A stretch of 64,000 bases of DNA, taken from the NCBI GenBank assembly GCA_026393675.1, contig JAPKZQ010000045.1, forward strand, positions 293,193 to 357,192, in the 5' to 3' direction. Below are positions 1 to 10,300 of this stretch, piece after piece. Made by a program: the position numbers and the translations under genes. The number at the start of each line of letters is the position of its first letter. Position 1 is the stretch's first letter. The stretch comes from Acidobacteriota bacterium (GTDB lineage: Bacteria; Acidobacteriota; Vicinamibacteria; Vicinamibacterales; JAKQTR01). The notes below the pieces were generated by a model. The model was not told where the DNA came from, searched no databases, and worked only from the letters and a program-made list of their open reading frames with translations.

Positions 1-1
1 C

Positions 2-1972
2 GAAGTGCCCATGGGCACGACGGTCGAGGACATCGTCACCACCATCGGCGGCGGGCCCTCAGGAACGGCACGGATCAAGGCGGTGCAGACAGGTGGTCCC
101 TCGGGGGGGTGTATCCCATCGCGGATGTTCGACTTGCCCATCGACTACGAGAGCCTCGCACAAGCGGGGTCGATCATGGGGTCGGGCGGCATGATCGTCA
201 TGGACGAAAACACCTGCATGGTGGACATCGCCAAGTACTTCATGCGCTTCCTCAAGGACGAGTCGTGCGGGAAGTGCTTCACGTGCCGCAAGGGTACGCA
301 GCGGATGCACGAGATCCTGGACGACATATCGACGGGAAAGGGAACCCTCGACGCCCTTGCGCTGCTCGAAGAACTCGCGGTCGTCGTGAAGGACACGACG
401 ATGTGCGGCCTTGGCCAGACCGCGGCGAATCCCGTGCTGAGCACGCTGCGGTATTTCAGGCACGAGTACGAACGTCACATTCTGGATCGGAAGTGCGACG
501 CCTTTGTCTGCAAGGATTTGGTTGGCGCGCCCTGCCAGTCCGCGTGCCCCATCGGCACCGAGGCCTGGAGGTACGTTGCCCACCTGGCCCGAGGTGAGTA
601 CGAAGACGCGTATCGGGTCATTCGTGAGGCCAATCCGTTCCCGTCGGTCTGTGCCAGAGTGTGCGACCACCCGTGCGAAGAACGATGCCGCCTCGGCACA
701 ACCGGGGGCCGGGCGATTGCGATTCGCGCGTTGAAACGGTTCGTCACCGATCGCGTCGATCCGGCCGTGTACCGGCCTGTTCGGAGGGCTGGCGCGGCGA
801 TGGCCATGCCGAAGATCGCCATCGTCGGCTCGGGGCCGGCTGGACTGACCGCCGCCCATTACTTGTCCCTCGATGGGTATGCCGTCACCGTATTCGAAGC
901 GGACGATCGACCTGGCGGCATGCTGGTCAGCGGGATTCCGGCTTACCGGCTGCGCCGCGACACGCTGCGCAGAGAAATCGACTCGTTGGTTGACGGGCAC
1001 ATCGATCTACGGTGCGAGACGGCGCTCGGCCGGGACTTCACCCTCGACAGCCTGTTTGCGGACCACTTCAAGGCGGTGTTTGTGGCGCTGGGCGCCCACA
1101 AGAGCCGTCGCCTCAACATCGAAGGAGAGAATGTCGACGGCGTCATTCCGGCCATCCAGTTCCTGAAGGCCTTCAACCTGCGCGGTGAGACACTGGCCAA
1201 AGGACACGTCGGTATCATTGGCGGTGGCAACTCGGCGGTTGACGCGGCCCGAGTCGCCTTGCGCCAGGAAGGCGTCGAGAGCGTCACGATCTTCTACCGC
1301 CGCACGCGGCACGACATGCCCGCGCTGAAGGAAGAGGTCGGGGCCGCGCTCGTCGAGGGCATCACGCTCAAGTGCCTGGTCTCGCCGGTGAAGATCCTCT
1401 CTCGGGACGGCCGCTTGACGGGAATCGAGTGCGTGCGCAACACGCTCGGGCGAATGGACGCCAGCGGGCGGAGGCATCCGACATCCATTCCCGGGAGCGA
1501 GTTCACGACACCGCTCGACTACCTGATTGTGACCATCGGCGACGAACCTGACATCGACTACATGTCGTCGATGGGCCTGACAATCACCGAGCGCGGCACG
1601 CTCGCCGTCGATCCCGAGACACTTGCGACGAACAGGGTTGGCGTGTTCGCGGGCGGCGACGTGGTCACCGGACCAAACACGGTGGTGGAGGCGATTGCTG
1701 CCGGCAAGAAAGCGGCGGCGGTCATCGACCGTTACTTGAGAGGGGAGGAACTGCGAAGGCCGGCGACGCCGAATCTCCCCAAGGTGTACGTCGAGCCGCT
1801 GGAGGCCACCGACGCCGAGGGCGCGACGACCAGTCGCGCCCTGCCACCCACACTGCCGCCCGAGGTGCGCAAACGGAGTTTTGCGGAGGTCGAGTTCTCG
1901 CTGTCAGCCGAAGAAGCCACAAGCGAAGCCCGGCGCTGCTTGCGATGCGACCTCGAGTTCACCCGGGTCTAG
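2..1972 (+). CDS. NuoF-like/GltD-like fusion oxidoreductase (5' partial)
   Basis: The reading frame is open at the window edge, so the N-terminus is missing. Numbering from the first visible Met, residues 1-160 match the C-terminal half of NuoF/HoxF flavoprotein subunits, with the N3-type 4Fe-4S ligands Cys88, Cys91, Cys94 ([14 protein letters not shown]) and Cys134. Residues 161-250 are a GltD-type N-terminal iron-sulfur domain with two Cys clusters (Cys164-181 and Cys216-228). Residues 270-600 are a glutamate synthase small-subunit-like flavoprotein with dinucleotide motifs GSGPAG (275-280) and GGGNSA (406-411). The protein ends with a CLRC pair. NuoF modules oxidise NADH through FMN, and GltD modules oxidise NADPH through FAD. 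A single chain with both suggests a hub moving electrons between NAD(P)H pools and the downstream FMN protein. It is first of three tightly spaced genes. The exact reaction is unknown. Confidence 0.85.
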   Translation, partial: EVPMGTTVEDIVTTIGGGPSGTARIKAVQTGGPSGGCIPSRMFDLPIDYESLAQAGSIMGSGGMIVMDENTCMVDIAKYFMRFLKDESCGKCFTCRKGTQRMHEILDDISTGKGTLDALALLEELAVVVKDTTMCGLGQTAANPVLSTLRYFRHEYERHILDRKCDAFVCKDLVGAPCQSACPIGTEAWRYVAHLARGEYEDAYRVIREANPFPSVCARVCDHPCEERCRLGTTGGRAIAIRALKRFVTDRVDPAVYRPVRRAGAAMAMPKIAIVGSGPAGLTAAHYLSLDGYAVTVFEADDRPGGMLVSGIPAYRLRRDTLRREIDSLVDGHIDLRCETALGRDFTLDSLFADHFKAVFVALGAHKSRRLNIEGENVDGVIPAIQFLKAFNLRGETLAKGHVGIIGGGNSAVDAARVALRQEGVESVTIFYRRTRHDMPALKEEVGAALVEGITLKCLVSPVKILSRDGRLTGIECVRNTLGRMDASGRRHPTSIPGSEFTTPLDYLIVTIGDEPDIDYMSSMGLTITERGTLAVDPETLATNRVGVFAGGDVVTGPNTVVEAIAAGKKAAAVIDRYLRGEELRRPATPNLPKVYVEPLEATDAEGATTSRALPPTLPPEVRKRSFAEVEFSLSAEEATSEARRCLRCDLEFTRV

Positions 1973-1995
1973 CCGCCTGGGGGAGGGAACGACAC

Positions 1996-2673
1996 ATGAT
2001 TTCGCTGAAGGTCAACGGTTTACCCGTCTCGGTCGAGAGGGGCACAACACTTCTTGAGGCGGCGCAGTTCCTGGGTTTTCCCATTCCGACCTTGTGCCAC
2101 ATGGAGGGGCTCTCGTCATACGGCGCGTGCCGCCTGTGTGTGGTGGAAATCGGAGAAGGGCCGAAGGCGCGCCTGGTCTCGTCGTGCACCTACCCATCAG
2201 AGGAAGGACTCAGCATGCGCACCGCGTCGGCGCGGGTCGTGCGCGCACGGAAGATGACGATAGAACTGCTGCTGGCCTCGTGCCCGCAGTCAAAGGTGAT
2301 CCAGGATCTCGCCTCCGCCCACGACGTTCGGCAGCAGCGGTTCCGCCAGGAGCACGAGGACTGCATCCTCTGCGGGTTGTGCGCCCGGATGTGCAAAGAA
2401 CAGATGGGGGCTGGCGCGATTGGCTTCAGGGGCCGAGGCGAGCGGCGGACGCTCGGCACGCCGTTTGACAAGACCTCAGAGGTGTGTCGGCTGTGCGGCG
2501 GGTGCATGTATGTCTGCCCAACCTGCCAGTTGCGCTGCACGTTCAACGAGCCCGAACGCGCAATCTGTGGCGGGTGCGCCAATCTCGGCCCGCCGTGCCT
2601 CGAGAAACCGACGTTCGACGACATGATGTGTTACATGTCCCCCTGCGTCGCCTGTGAGATCCGCAAAGACTGA
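1996..2673 (+). CDS. HoxU/NuoG-like 2Fe-2S and 4Fe-4S electron-transfer subunit
   Basis: This 225-residue protein starts with a plant-type 2Fe-2S ferredoxin domain with ligands Cys34, Cys45, Cys48 and Cys64. Two 4Fe-4S clusters follow (Cys123/126/129/133 and Cys164/167/170/174). The tail is unusually Cys-rich, with a further eight cysteines between 177 and 220. This is the architecture of HoxU and the NuoG N-terminus, which pass electrons from a NuoF-type flavoprotein to the rest of a complex. The ATG is chosen because GGGAGGGA lies just upstream and the ferredoxin fold begins at once; an in-frame extension into the previous gene would add only unrelated residues. It follows the fusion gene by 23 bp and precedes the FMN protein by 21 bp. 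The extra cysteines may bind zinc or another cluster. Confidence 0.85.
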   Translation: MISLKVNGLPVSVERGTTLLEAAQFLGFPIPTLCHMEGLSSYGACRLCVVEIGEGPKARLVSSCTYPSEEGLSMRTASARVVRARKMTIELLLASCPQSKVIQDLASAHDVRQQRFRQEHEDCILCGLCARMCKEQMGAGAIGFRGRGERRTLGTPFDKTSEVCRLCGGCMYVCPTCQLRCTFNEPERAICGGCANLGPPCLEKPTFDDMMCYMSPCVACEIRKD

Positions 2674-2694
2674 CCGGAGAATGAGGAGACTCAA

Positions 2695-4299
2695 ATGTCA
2701 CTGTCCATCGTGAATGCGTCGGCGGCGACCCTGACCAAGAACCGGACCGAACACTCTGTCGTCCCGACCTCCGGCATGTGTGTGACATGTGTCGACGGCT
2801 GCATCGGGATGTGCGAGATCGGCAAGTCGGCATACCGGGGCCACGAAGTGATCTACCCGCAGCCCTTCGGCGTGATTACCACCGCTGGCGAGAAACACTA
2901 CCCGGTTGATTACTCACACTTCAACATCATGGGTACCGCAGTCGGCGCCTACGGCATCGAGGCCGACAGCGACAAGGCCATCTTCCCTGCGGTGAATCTC
3001 GGGGTGGTCATCGGCCACGACAACGGGATCCGCTTCCGGTATCCCTGGATCATTCCCGGCATTGGATCGACCAACATCGCGAAGAACAACTGGGAAGGAC
3101 TCGCCATCGGGTCTGCGATCGCGGGAACGGGGCTGACGATTGGCGAAAACGTTGTGGGCATGGATCCCGACGCCGTTCTTCGCAACGGCCGTGTCGTCGA
3201 TACCGCGGACTTGAAGCGTCGCGTACGACTCTACAAGGACTATCAGCGGGACGGCTACGGCGCGATCATCGTTCAGGCTAACGTCGAAGACACGCGTCTA
3301 GGCGTCCAGGAGTACGCAATCGAACAACTTGGCGTTGAAATTGTCGAACTCAAATGGGGTCAGGGTGCCAAGGACATCGGCGGCGAGGTGAAGATCGCGA
3401 GCCTGCGTAAAGCGCAGATGCTCTACGAGCGCGGCTACATCGTACTGCCGAATCCGATTGATCCAGCAGTGATCGAGGCCTTCGAACGAGGAGCGTTCAA
3501 GGAGTTTGAGCGCCACTCCCGCGTCGGCATGGTGTCCGAGGAAGGCTTCGCACAGCGCGTCGAGGAACTGCGCAAGGCGGGCGCCAAGTACGTCTTCCTG
3601 AAGACCGGTGCGTACCGACCTGCTGATCTCGCGCGCGCGGTCGCGTTTTCGTCGAAGTACGGCATCGACCTGCTCACCGTCGACGGGGCCGGCGGCGGGA
3701 CGGGCATGAGTCCCTGGCACATGATGAACGAGTGGGGCGTTCCGCCCGTGGAGCTTCACTCGCTCCTGTACCAGTACCTGAAGCGCATCGCGGACGCGGG
3801 AGGTCGTCTGCCGGCGGTGGCGGTGGCCGGCGGGTTCGTGTTCGAGGATGCGATCTTCAAGGGCCTCGCGATGGGAGCCCCGTTTGTGAAACTGGTAGGA
3901 ATGGCTCGCGCGCCGATTGCCGCAGCAATGGTCGGCAAGACCATCGGCCGGGCAATCGAGGACGACCAGTTGCCCGTCTATATTGAGCGGTTCGGCAACA
4001 CGAGGGACCAGATCTTCGTGACAGCCGCTAGCCTGCGGCAGGAGATTGGCAACGACGCCTTTGAAAAACTGCCGGCTGGTGCCATCGGTCTCTACACGTA
4101 CTACGAACGGATCGCCCAGGGACTGCGGCAGTTGATGGCTGGCAGCCGCAAGTTCACGACCGCGTACATCTCGCGGGACGACATCGCGTCGTTGACGCCC
4201 GAGGCAAGCCGCGTGAGCGGCATCTCGTACGTGATGGACGTGGACCGGCACGAGACGGAGCGGATTATCGGAGGTGCCTGCTCGCCGGCGCTCGTTTAA
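2695..4299 (+). CDS. FMN-binding glutamate synthase-like protein (no glutaminase domain)
   Basis: This 534-residue protein corresponds to the central and FMN-binding synthase domain of GltB (TIM barrel; the glycine-rich segment TVDGAGGGTG is visible). It lacks the N-terminal glutamine amidotransferase domain and the C-terminal beta-helix of full GltB. The N-terminus has a compact Cys cluster, Cys29, Cys32, Cys36 and Cys40 (MCVTCVDGCIGMC), which could hold an iron-sulfur cluster. Archaeal-type and stand-alone GltS-like proteins of this kind are often labelled glutamate synthase without proof of substrate. Here it sits at the end of an operon with a NuoF-GltD fusion and a HoxU-like subunit, so electrons probably reach its FMN from NAD(P)H. 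It may use free ammonia or another substrate. AATGAGGAG gives a good ribosome binding site. Confidence 0.82.
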   Translation: MSLSIVNASAATLTKNRTEHSVVPTSGMCVTCVDGCIGMCEIGKSAYRGHEVIYPQPFGVITTAGEKHYPVDYSHFNIMGTAVGAYGIEADSDKAIFPAVNLGVVIGHDNGIRFRYPWIIPGIGSTNIAKNNWEGLAIGSAIAGTGLTIGENVVGMDPDAVLRNGRVVDTADLKRRVRLYKDYQRDGYGAIIVQANVEDTRLGVQEYAIEQLGVEIVELKWGQGAKDIGGEVKIASLRKAQMLYERGYIVLPNPIDPAVIEAFERGAFKEFERHSRVGMVSEEGFAQRVEELRKAGAKYVFLKTGAYRPADLARAVAFSSKYGIDLLTVDGAGGGTGMSPWHMMNEWGVPPVELHSLLYQYLKRIADAGGRLPAVAVAGGFVFEDAIFKGLAMGAPFVKLVGMARAPIAAAMVGKTIGRAIEDDQLPVYIERFGNTRDQIFVTAASLRQEIGNDAFEKLPAGAIGLYTYYERIAQGLRQLMAGSRKFTTAYISRDDIASLTPEASRVSGISYVMDVDRHETERIIGGACSPALV

Positions 4300-4338
4300 G
4301 AGGGCGGACCTATTATCGGCCTTCATGAGTAGGTCGGG

Positions 4339-7200
4339 CTAGGGCCTGGCCAGGAAGCCGAGGGCTTCATCCTTCTCGCCGTCCATGACGACGTGGAGTT
4401 CGTGGCCGTCGGCAACCTGGGCCACGTCAATGACCCTCACCACCTCGGCGAGGTACGCGTACTCGGGGAGCAGCGTGGCGAGCGCGTTTGGGGATCGCAG
4501 GAAGAACGACTCGTTGAACACGATGCCGTCCTCATCCGGATAGAGCGCCAGGTAGCGGATCCGGGCCTCGACAAGATCCTGGAAGAAGTGTGTCCCAAAC
4601 GACAGATCCGGGACGTAGCTTCCGGTCTTCCTGGCGACCTCGACCAGCATCGCCGCGTTGCAGATGCCAGCGTAGGTCACCCGCACGCCGAGCGTGAGGT
4701 CGCCGCGGCTCCCCCAGCGTCCTGGTCCCACCAGGATGAACGTGCGCCGCGGCAGGAGCCCATTCAGGCGACTGACGACGTCGCCAACGGCACACATCTC
4801 TCTCATCGACCCCAGTTGACCGTACGCGATCGGATCGACATAGACCACGTAGCGGATACCACTGATCTGTGCGTTGGTGACGTACCGGTTGGCCGAGAAG
4901 ATCTTGCCCGAGGCAGGCACGTGCCCCGGGACGGGTACTCGTCTTTCGTCTCCGGAGCTGCTCTGCGGGCGGTACTGGAGCAGGTACAGGTCCCTGCCGT
5001 CGTGTGCAAACTCCACGTCGACGGGACCACCAAGCGCGCGTGACAGAATACCCAGGATCTCCCTGATCTGCTTCACAAAACCAGTGGTCTCGACAAGACC
5101 GGCGAACGTGATCACCGTGTCGTCGGTGTCTGGGCGGAGAAGCACGCTCGACGTCCGCCGCAGCATGTCGTCGGCATGCACGGACACGATTTTGTCCAGC
5201 AGAGGGAACGCTGCGCCGACCTCCTGGAGCAGCGCCCTGAAACTCTTCGACTCGAACTGACCAGTCGTCAGGTTGATCACATCGAGGTACTGCTGGGAGT
5301 AGTGAAGCGTCTCCTCGACGGTGGCGTTGACGCGGAGCCCAGGCTGCCCGGGACACAGAAGGGCGGGATAGTCGTCGCCAACGCGATCCACGGCTCTGGT
5401 CCCGAGCCCAGCCACGAGCCGGATCATGCCATCGTCCCTCTTGATGCGCGGCGACCAGCGGAATTCGTTGTGGCTGAAGGCAACGCCCGCGAAGGCCGGG
5501 AAGAAGTACCGACCGACGCGCGTGCCGACCACCCGCTGAATGAGCACCGCCATCTGCTCGTTGAAATCGAGCAGGCCTCGTTCCTTGCGGTACTGGATCG
5601 GATCGGGTCCGAACAGTGACGCGTAGACCTCGGCAATCGCGTCGGTGAGCGCGGCGAGCCGTTCATCCTTCGATCCCATGTTCGGCAGGAAGAGGCTGCG
5701 GTACTTCCCCGAGAACGATGCGCCCTCGTTGTCTTCGAGCAGACTCGACGAGCGCACGATGAGCGGCCAATCGCCAAGATCATCGAGCGCCAGCTTCAAC
5801 CCGTTCGTCAACTCGGGCGGAAAGAACGAATGCTTGAACGTCTGCTCCAGATAGGCGTGGCCCTGCTGGATCTCCTCGATCGAGGAGTACTTGACGCTCT
5901 GGATGTCCTCCAGGCTGTTGTACCGAATGAAGTCGAGAACGCCGTCCGACAGGATGTACCAGGTGTGGGGAACGCGGATCGTCTCGATGAGTGGGTTGCC
6001 CCGGCCATCCCTTCGCAAGATGTGTTCAGCGAGGAATAGCCCCGCAGCTTTGCCTCCGATCTTCCCTGTCCCCTGTGGTCGGCCGATGACATGGTTCAGC
6101 AGCCGGCCGAAATCGTGGATGGTCAGGTAACGCTTCGCGGCCCCAACGACCGGGAGTCGCTCGGTCATGAAGCGCTGGGTCAGCGCAGCGCGGACGTTGA
6201 GATCGTCGGACGGCGAGAGCGCCGCTTCTCCTTCGCGTGCCGACCGGCAGAACCGATCGATGATCTCTGACAGTTCCGCCAACGGCAGATCCCGCTGCTC
6301 GGTGGCCAACGCCAGGAAGCCCATCTTGTCCTGCCGGATCCACTGCTTTAGCAGGACGGTCATGTCATCGGCAGAAACGACGATGGAGGCGATGCGGATG
6401 ATCTCGTCAAAGAGTCGGTTGACGATCTCGAGATCCTGTTTCGGCAGCGGTTGGTTCCCCGTCGACTCGCGATCGCGCGCCACGTAGGTGGCAGGGTCGA
6501 TGCGTTGAATCAGCTTCTGGACGCCGGGAACACCGAGTTTCGACAGGTAGTTCATCAACCGTCGGAGGATGCGCCTCCACAAAATCGCATCCGTGTCCTT
6601 CAGAAGGTCGAGAATGACCTCCCACTCGGGTTTGCGCGGGGGACCCGGCCGCACTCCGGGCAACAGCGGCTGGTTGCCGGTCGGTTCGATCCGGCGTGCC
6701 TGGATGTAGCGGCCGACCCAACTGGCGATCGTGTTGGCGAGCTTCTGCTCTTCGAACAGGAACGGATCCGGGTCCGTTGCGGGATAGTCGACGTACGCGA
6801 CCTCGATCGCGCCCGCCGGCCGCCCCTCCACCATGATGCTCGCGCGCTGAACCCACGGAGTGGGCTGGAAGCCCGGTGTCTCGTAGCGACTGTCGTCGAA
6901 CGACAGCCTCGCGCGGCAGCGCTCAGGATGTTGCCAGCCGTCGGGGATCTTCCCGACAACGTCGCGGAAGACCTCGGCGGGCGACAGCTGAGGATTCTCC
7001 AACACATCGGAGATCGCGTAGAGGCACTGCAGTTCCTTGGCCCGCTCCTCCAGCCCGACAAGGTGGGACGCCGGCGTGTCGTTCTCGTCGGTGGGTCCGG
7101 TGTCGCCACGGCCCTTCCATCGAGTGTGTGCCGCGGTCTCGTCCGGGCGGGACACCTCTGCAGTCTGGTGGTCCGGCTTCTCACCGCGCGAATTGGTCAT
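4339..7200 (-). CDS. PEP/pyruvate-binding domain (PPDK_N-like) protein
   Basis: This is a long (953-residue) protein whose centre matches the ATP-grasp-like PEP/pyruvate-binding domain of pyruvate phosphate dikinase and PEP synthase: IGGKAAGLFLAEH, then RSSSLLEDNEGASFSGKY, and a later GRWGSRGDLTLGVRVTYAG. The mobile His domain and the PEP-utilising barrel of PPDK/PpsA are not seen. The first 250 residues look like a GAF-type or coiled sensory region but are not clearly assignable. Such proteins are common in Acidobacteria and related phyla and have no settled role; a phosphotransfer or dikinase-like function is inference. I start at MTNSRGEK because GGAG precedes it; an ATG 60 bp further upstream lacks a Shine-Dalgarno sequence. 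It converges on the redox operon, 39 bp apart. Confidence 0.72.
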   Translation of the reverse strand: MTNSRGEKPDHQTAEVSRPDETAAHTRWKGRGDTGPTDENDTPASHLVGLEERAKELQCLYAISDVLENPQLSPAEVFRDVVGKIPDGWQHPERCRARLSFDDSRYETPGFQPTPWVQRASIMVEGRPAGAIEVAYVDYPATDPDPFLFEEQKLANTIASWVGRYIQARRIEPTGNQPLLPGVRPGPPRKPEWEVILDLLKDTDAILWRRILRRLMNYLSKLGVPGVQKLIQRIDPATYVARDRESTGNQPLPKQDLEIVNRLFDEIIRIASIVVSADDMTVLLKQWIRQDKMGFLALATEQRDLPLAELSEIIDRFCRSAREGEAALSPSDDLNVRAALTQRFMTERLPVVGAAKRYLTIHDFGRLLNHVIGRPQGTGKIGGKAAGLFLAEHILRRDGRGNPLIETIRVPHTWYILSDGVLDFIRYNSLEDIQSVKYSSIEEIQQGHAYLEQTFKHSFFPPELTNGLKLALDDLGDWPLIVRSSSLLEDNEGASFSGKYRSLFLPNMGSKDERLAALTDAIAEVYASLFGPDPIQYRKERGLLDFNEQMAVLIQRVVGTRVGRYFFPAFAGVAFSHNEFRWSPRIKRDDGMIRLVAGLGTRAVDRVGDDYPALLCPGQPGLRVNATVEETLHYSQQYLDVINLTTGQFESKSFRALLQEVGAAFPLLDKIVSVHADDMLRRTSSVLLRPDTDDTVITFAGLVETTGFVKQIREILGILSRALGGPVDVEFAHDGRDLYLLQYRPQSSSGDERRVPVPGHVPASGKIFSANRYVTNAQISGIRYVVYVDPIAYGQLGSMREMCAVGDVVSRLNGLLPRRTFILVGPGRWGSRGDLTLGVRVTYAGICNAAMLVEVARKTGSYVPDLSFGTHFFQDLVEARIRYLALYPDEDGIVFNESFFLRSPNALATLLPEYAYLAEVVRVIDVAQVADGHELHVVMDGEKDEALGFLARP

Positions 7201-7307
7201 GGCGCTCCAACAGGCCCATTCTTGCACAGGACCCAGCGCCTCGTCGCCCGAAAGCGTCAACCCCGGGGTACGCGCCCTTGGCTCGCCGTAGCCGGAGGCG
7301 AAGGCGG

Positions 7308-10300
7308 CTAATAAAAATCGTGCGACTCGACGTCGATGGGCACACCCGCAATGCCTTCAACGCGCTCGGCACGCACCGAGGTCACGCCCTCCTGGTTCTG
7401 CAGCAACCCCTCGATGAGCAGAAACGGCTCTTCCAGAATCGCCAGTCGATCCCGCGCGAACAGGTCGGGCCGCACGATGATGTTCGAGATGCCCGTTTCG
7501 TCCTCGAGCGTGAGGAAGACAAATCCCTTCGCCGTCCCCGGCCGCTGCCGGGTGATGACCGTGCCGGCCACACGGATGCGGCGGCCCTGGCGCTCGCGCG
7601 GCAGGTCGATGGCGCGCAGCACGCCGCGCAGCGCCAGTTCGCGACGCCGCATGGCCATCGGATGCGGGCCGATGGTGAGACGTGTGCCGGCATAATCGGC
7701 CACAAGGCGTTCGGTGAGAGACATGGGGGGTAACGGACAGGGATCGGGATCAGGGATTGGGGATTGGGGATTGGGGATTAGAGGTTGGGGATTGGGGGTT
7801 GGGGCAGAACCAATCCCTAATCCCAAATCCCTAATCCCTTCTTCAAACAACTCCCCCGCCGGCCGCACGGCCTTCTCAATCTGCCACAGCGCCTCGCGCC
7901 GATGATAGCCGAACGCGTTGAGCGCCCCGACCTCGGCCAGCACGGCCAACTCCTCCTTGTTCGCGCCCGTGCGTCGGACAAAATCCTCGAGCGAGCGGAA
8001 ACGCACCGGGGCTGGCGTGACCATCCAGTCGTGCGCGCACGTGTTGCAGAACCACGCCATCGCGTGGCCTGCCGGCACACGCTCGAGCATGCGCGGATCG
8101 TCGCATCCGCACTTGGGACAACGCTCGGGGTTGGGGATTGAGGGTTGGGGATTGGGGGTTGGGGCAGAACCAATCCCTAATCCCAAATCCCTAATCCCTT
8201 CTTCACACAGCTCCCCCACCGCGCGCTCGATTGCTTCGCCCACCTGTCGACGAAGCCCCACGACATACCGCAATCCAATCCGGATGGTGCCGTCCTCCTC
8301 CACCTCGCACTCCCAGCGCGAATGTTGCACGTCAACCGGCGCAAACCGCACGCCGTGCCGCTGCGCATCCTTGACGAGCGTCGCCGGGTGGTAGAACCCC
8401 ATCGGCTGGTTGTTGAGCAGGGCCGTGTAGAACGCGGCCGGAAAATGCGCCTTCAGGTACGCGCTCGCATACACGATCAGCGCGAAGCTGGCCGCATGCG
8501 ATTCGGGAAATCCGTACAACGCGAACGACGCAATCGACTTGACGATCGCGTCGGCCGCTTCACCCGTGATGCCCTGCCGTGCCATGCCCTCACGAAGCTG
8601 CCCCTCGATGGCCTTCATCCGTTTCTCCGATCGCTTGAATCCCATGGCACGCCGCAACTCTTCGGCCTGGCCGCCGGTAAACCCCGCCGCAACCATCGCG
8701 ATCCGCAGCAACTGCTCCTGGAACAGCGGCACGCCCAGCGTGCGCGCCAGGATGGGCTCGAGCGACGGATGCGGATACACGACCTCGGCCCGGCCCGCCC
8801 GTCGATCCAGATACGGGTGCACCATCTGCCCCACGATCGGTCCCGGCCGGATGAGCGCCACCTCGACGACCAGGTCGTAGAATTTCGCGGGCTTGAGACG
8901 CGGCAGCGTGGCCATCTGCGCGCGCGACTCCACCTGGAAGACGCCCACCGTGTCGGCGCGCTGGAGCATCTCGTACACCGCCGGATCGTCAGGCGGGATG
9001 TTCCACATCTCGAGCCGCGGCGTGCAAGCCTGGTGGCGATCCTTCAGGATGCCGAACGCGTCCTGCAGCACGGCCATCATGCCCAGCCCCAGCAGGTCGA
9101 TCTTGACGATCCCCATGTCGGCGCAGTCGTCCTTGTCCCACTGCACGACCACTCGTCCCGGCATGCTCGCGTTCTCGAGCGGCACCACGTCATCGAGCCG
9201 GCCGCGCGACAGCACCATGCCCCCCGAGTGCTGGCCCAGGTGCCGCGGCAGATCCTGGATGCGCCGCCACAGATCCGCGAACAACGCGATCCGCGGCTGC
9301 GAAGGATCGAGGCCTGCAGCGCGCAGATCGCGCAGCAGCGACGCGTCCACATCCGTGTCGGTGAACTCGAAGCGCCCGACAAGCTTCGACAGGCGATCGA
9401 GTGCGCCCGGGTCGAAGCCCAGCACCTTGCCCACTTCGCGCGTGGCGCTGCGATCGCGGTACGTAATGACGTTGGCCGTCATGGCCGCACCAAAGCGGCC
9501 GTACTTCTCGTAGACGTGCTGGATGACGCGCTCGCGTCGATCGCCGCTCGGCAAATCCAGATCGATATCCGGCCACTCGCCGCGCTCCTCCGACAGGAAG
9601 CGCTCGAAGAGCAGTTCCATCCCCACCGGATCCACGGCCGTGATGCCCAGGCTGTAGCAGACGGCGCTGTTGGCCGCCGAGCCGCGTCCCTGCACGAGAA
9701 TCTGCTGCTCGCGGCAGAAGTTGACGATGTCCCAGACGATCAGGAAGTAGCCGGCGAGATCGAGTTTCTCGATCAGATCGAGCTCGCGGCTGATTTGCGC
9801 GCGGGCCTTGTCGTGGAACGGCCGGTAGCGCTCGCGCGCGCCCACCAGCGTGATGGCGCGCAGAAACGAGTTGGCCGTCTCGCCTGCCGGCACCGGAAAG
9901 TCCGGAAAGCGATAGCCGAGATCGGCCATCGAATACTGGATGCGCTCGGCCAGGGCGCGCGTGGCGGAGAGCGCCGCGGGCTCGTCGCCGAAGAGCGCCG
10001 TCATCTCGGCGGGCGGCTTCAGATACCGCTCGGCGTTGCGTGCCAGCTTCCGCCCTGCCTGTTCGATCGTCGTCTTATGACGGATGCAGGTGAGCACGTC
10101 AAACAGTGGGCGCTCGGCCGGATCGGCAAAACGCACGCCGTTTGACACGATGAGCGGCACATGGAACGCGGCGGCCAGGCCGCGCAACATCTGGTTGGCG
10201 GTCTCTTCGTCACGCAGAAAGTGGCGCTGGAGTTCGATGGCCACGCTCGCGCGCCCGAACAGGCCCGTGATCCGATCGACCAGGCCGCCCACGCCATGGC

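Noticed and set aside
4300..4338. GACCTA...TAGGTC inverted repeat between the convergent FMN protein and PPDK-like genes as a terminator
   Set aside because: Only six base pairs with a long loop and no T-tract; too weak to call.
8322..10145. Long open frame (607 codons) on the + strand opposite dnaE2
   Set aside because: It has the Arg/His/Gln-rich look of an antisense shadow in GC-rich DNA, no family motif and no ribosome site, whereas the opposite strand encodes a clear polymerase.
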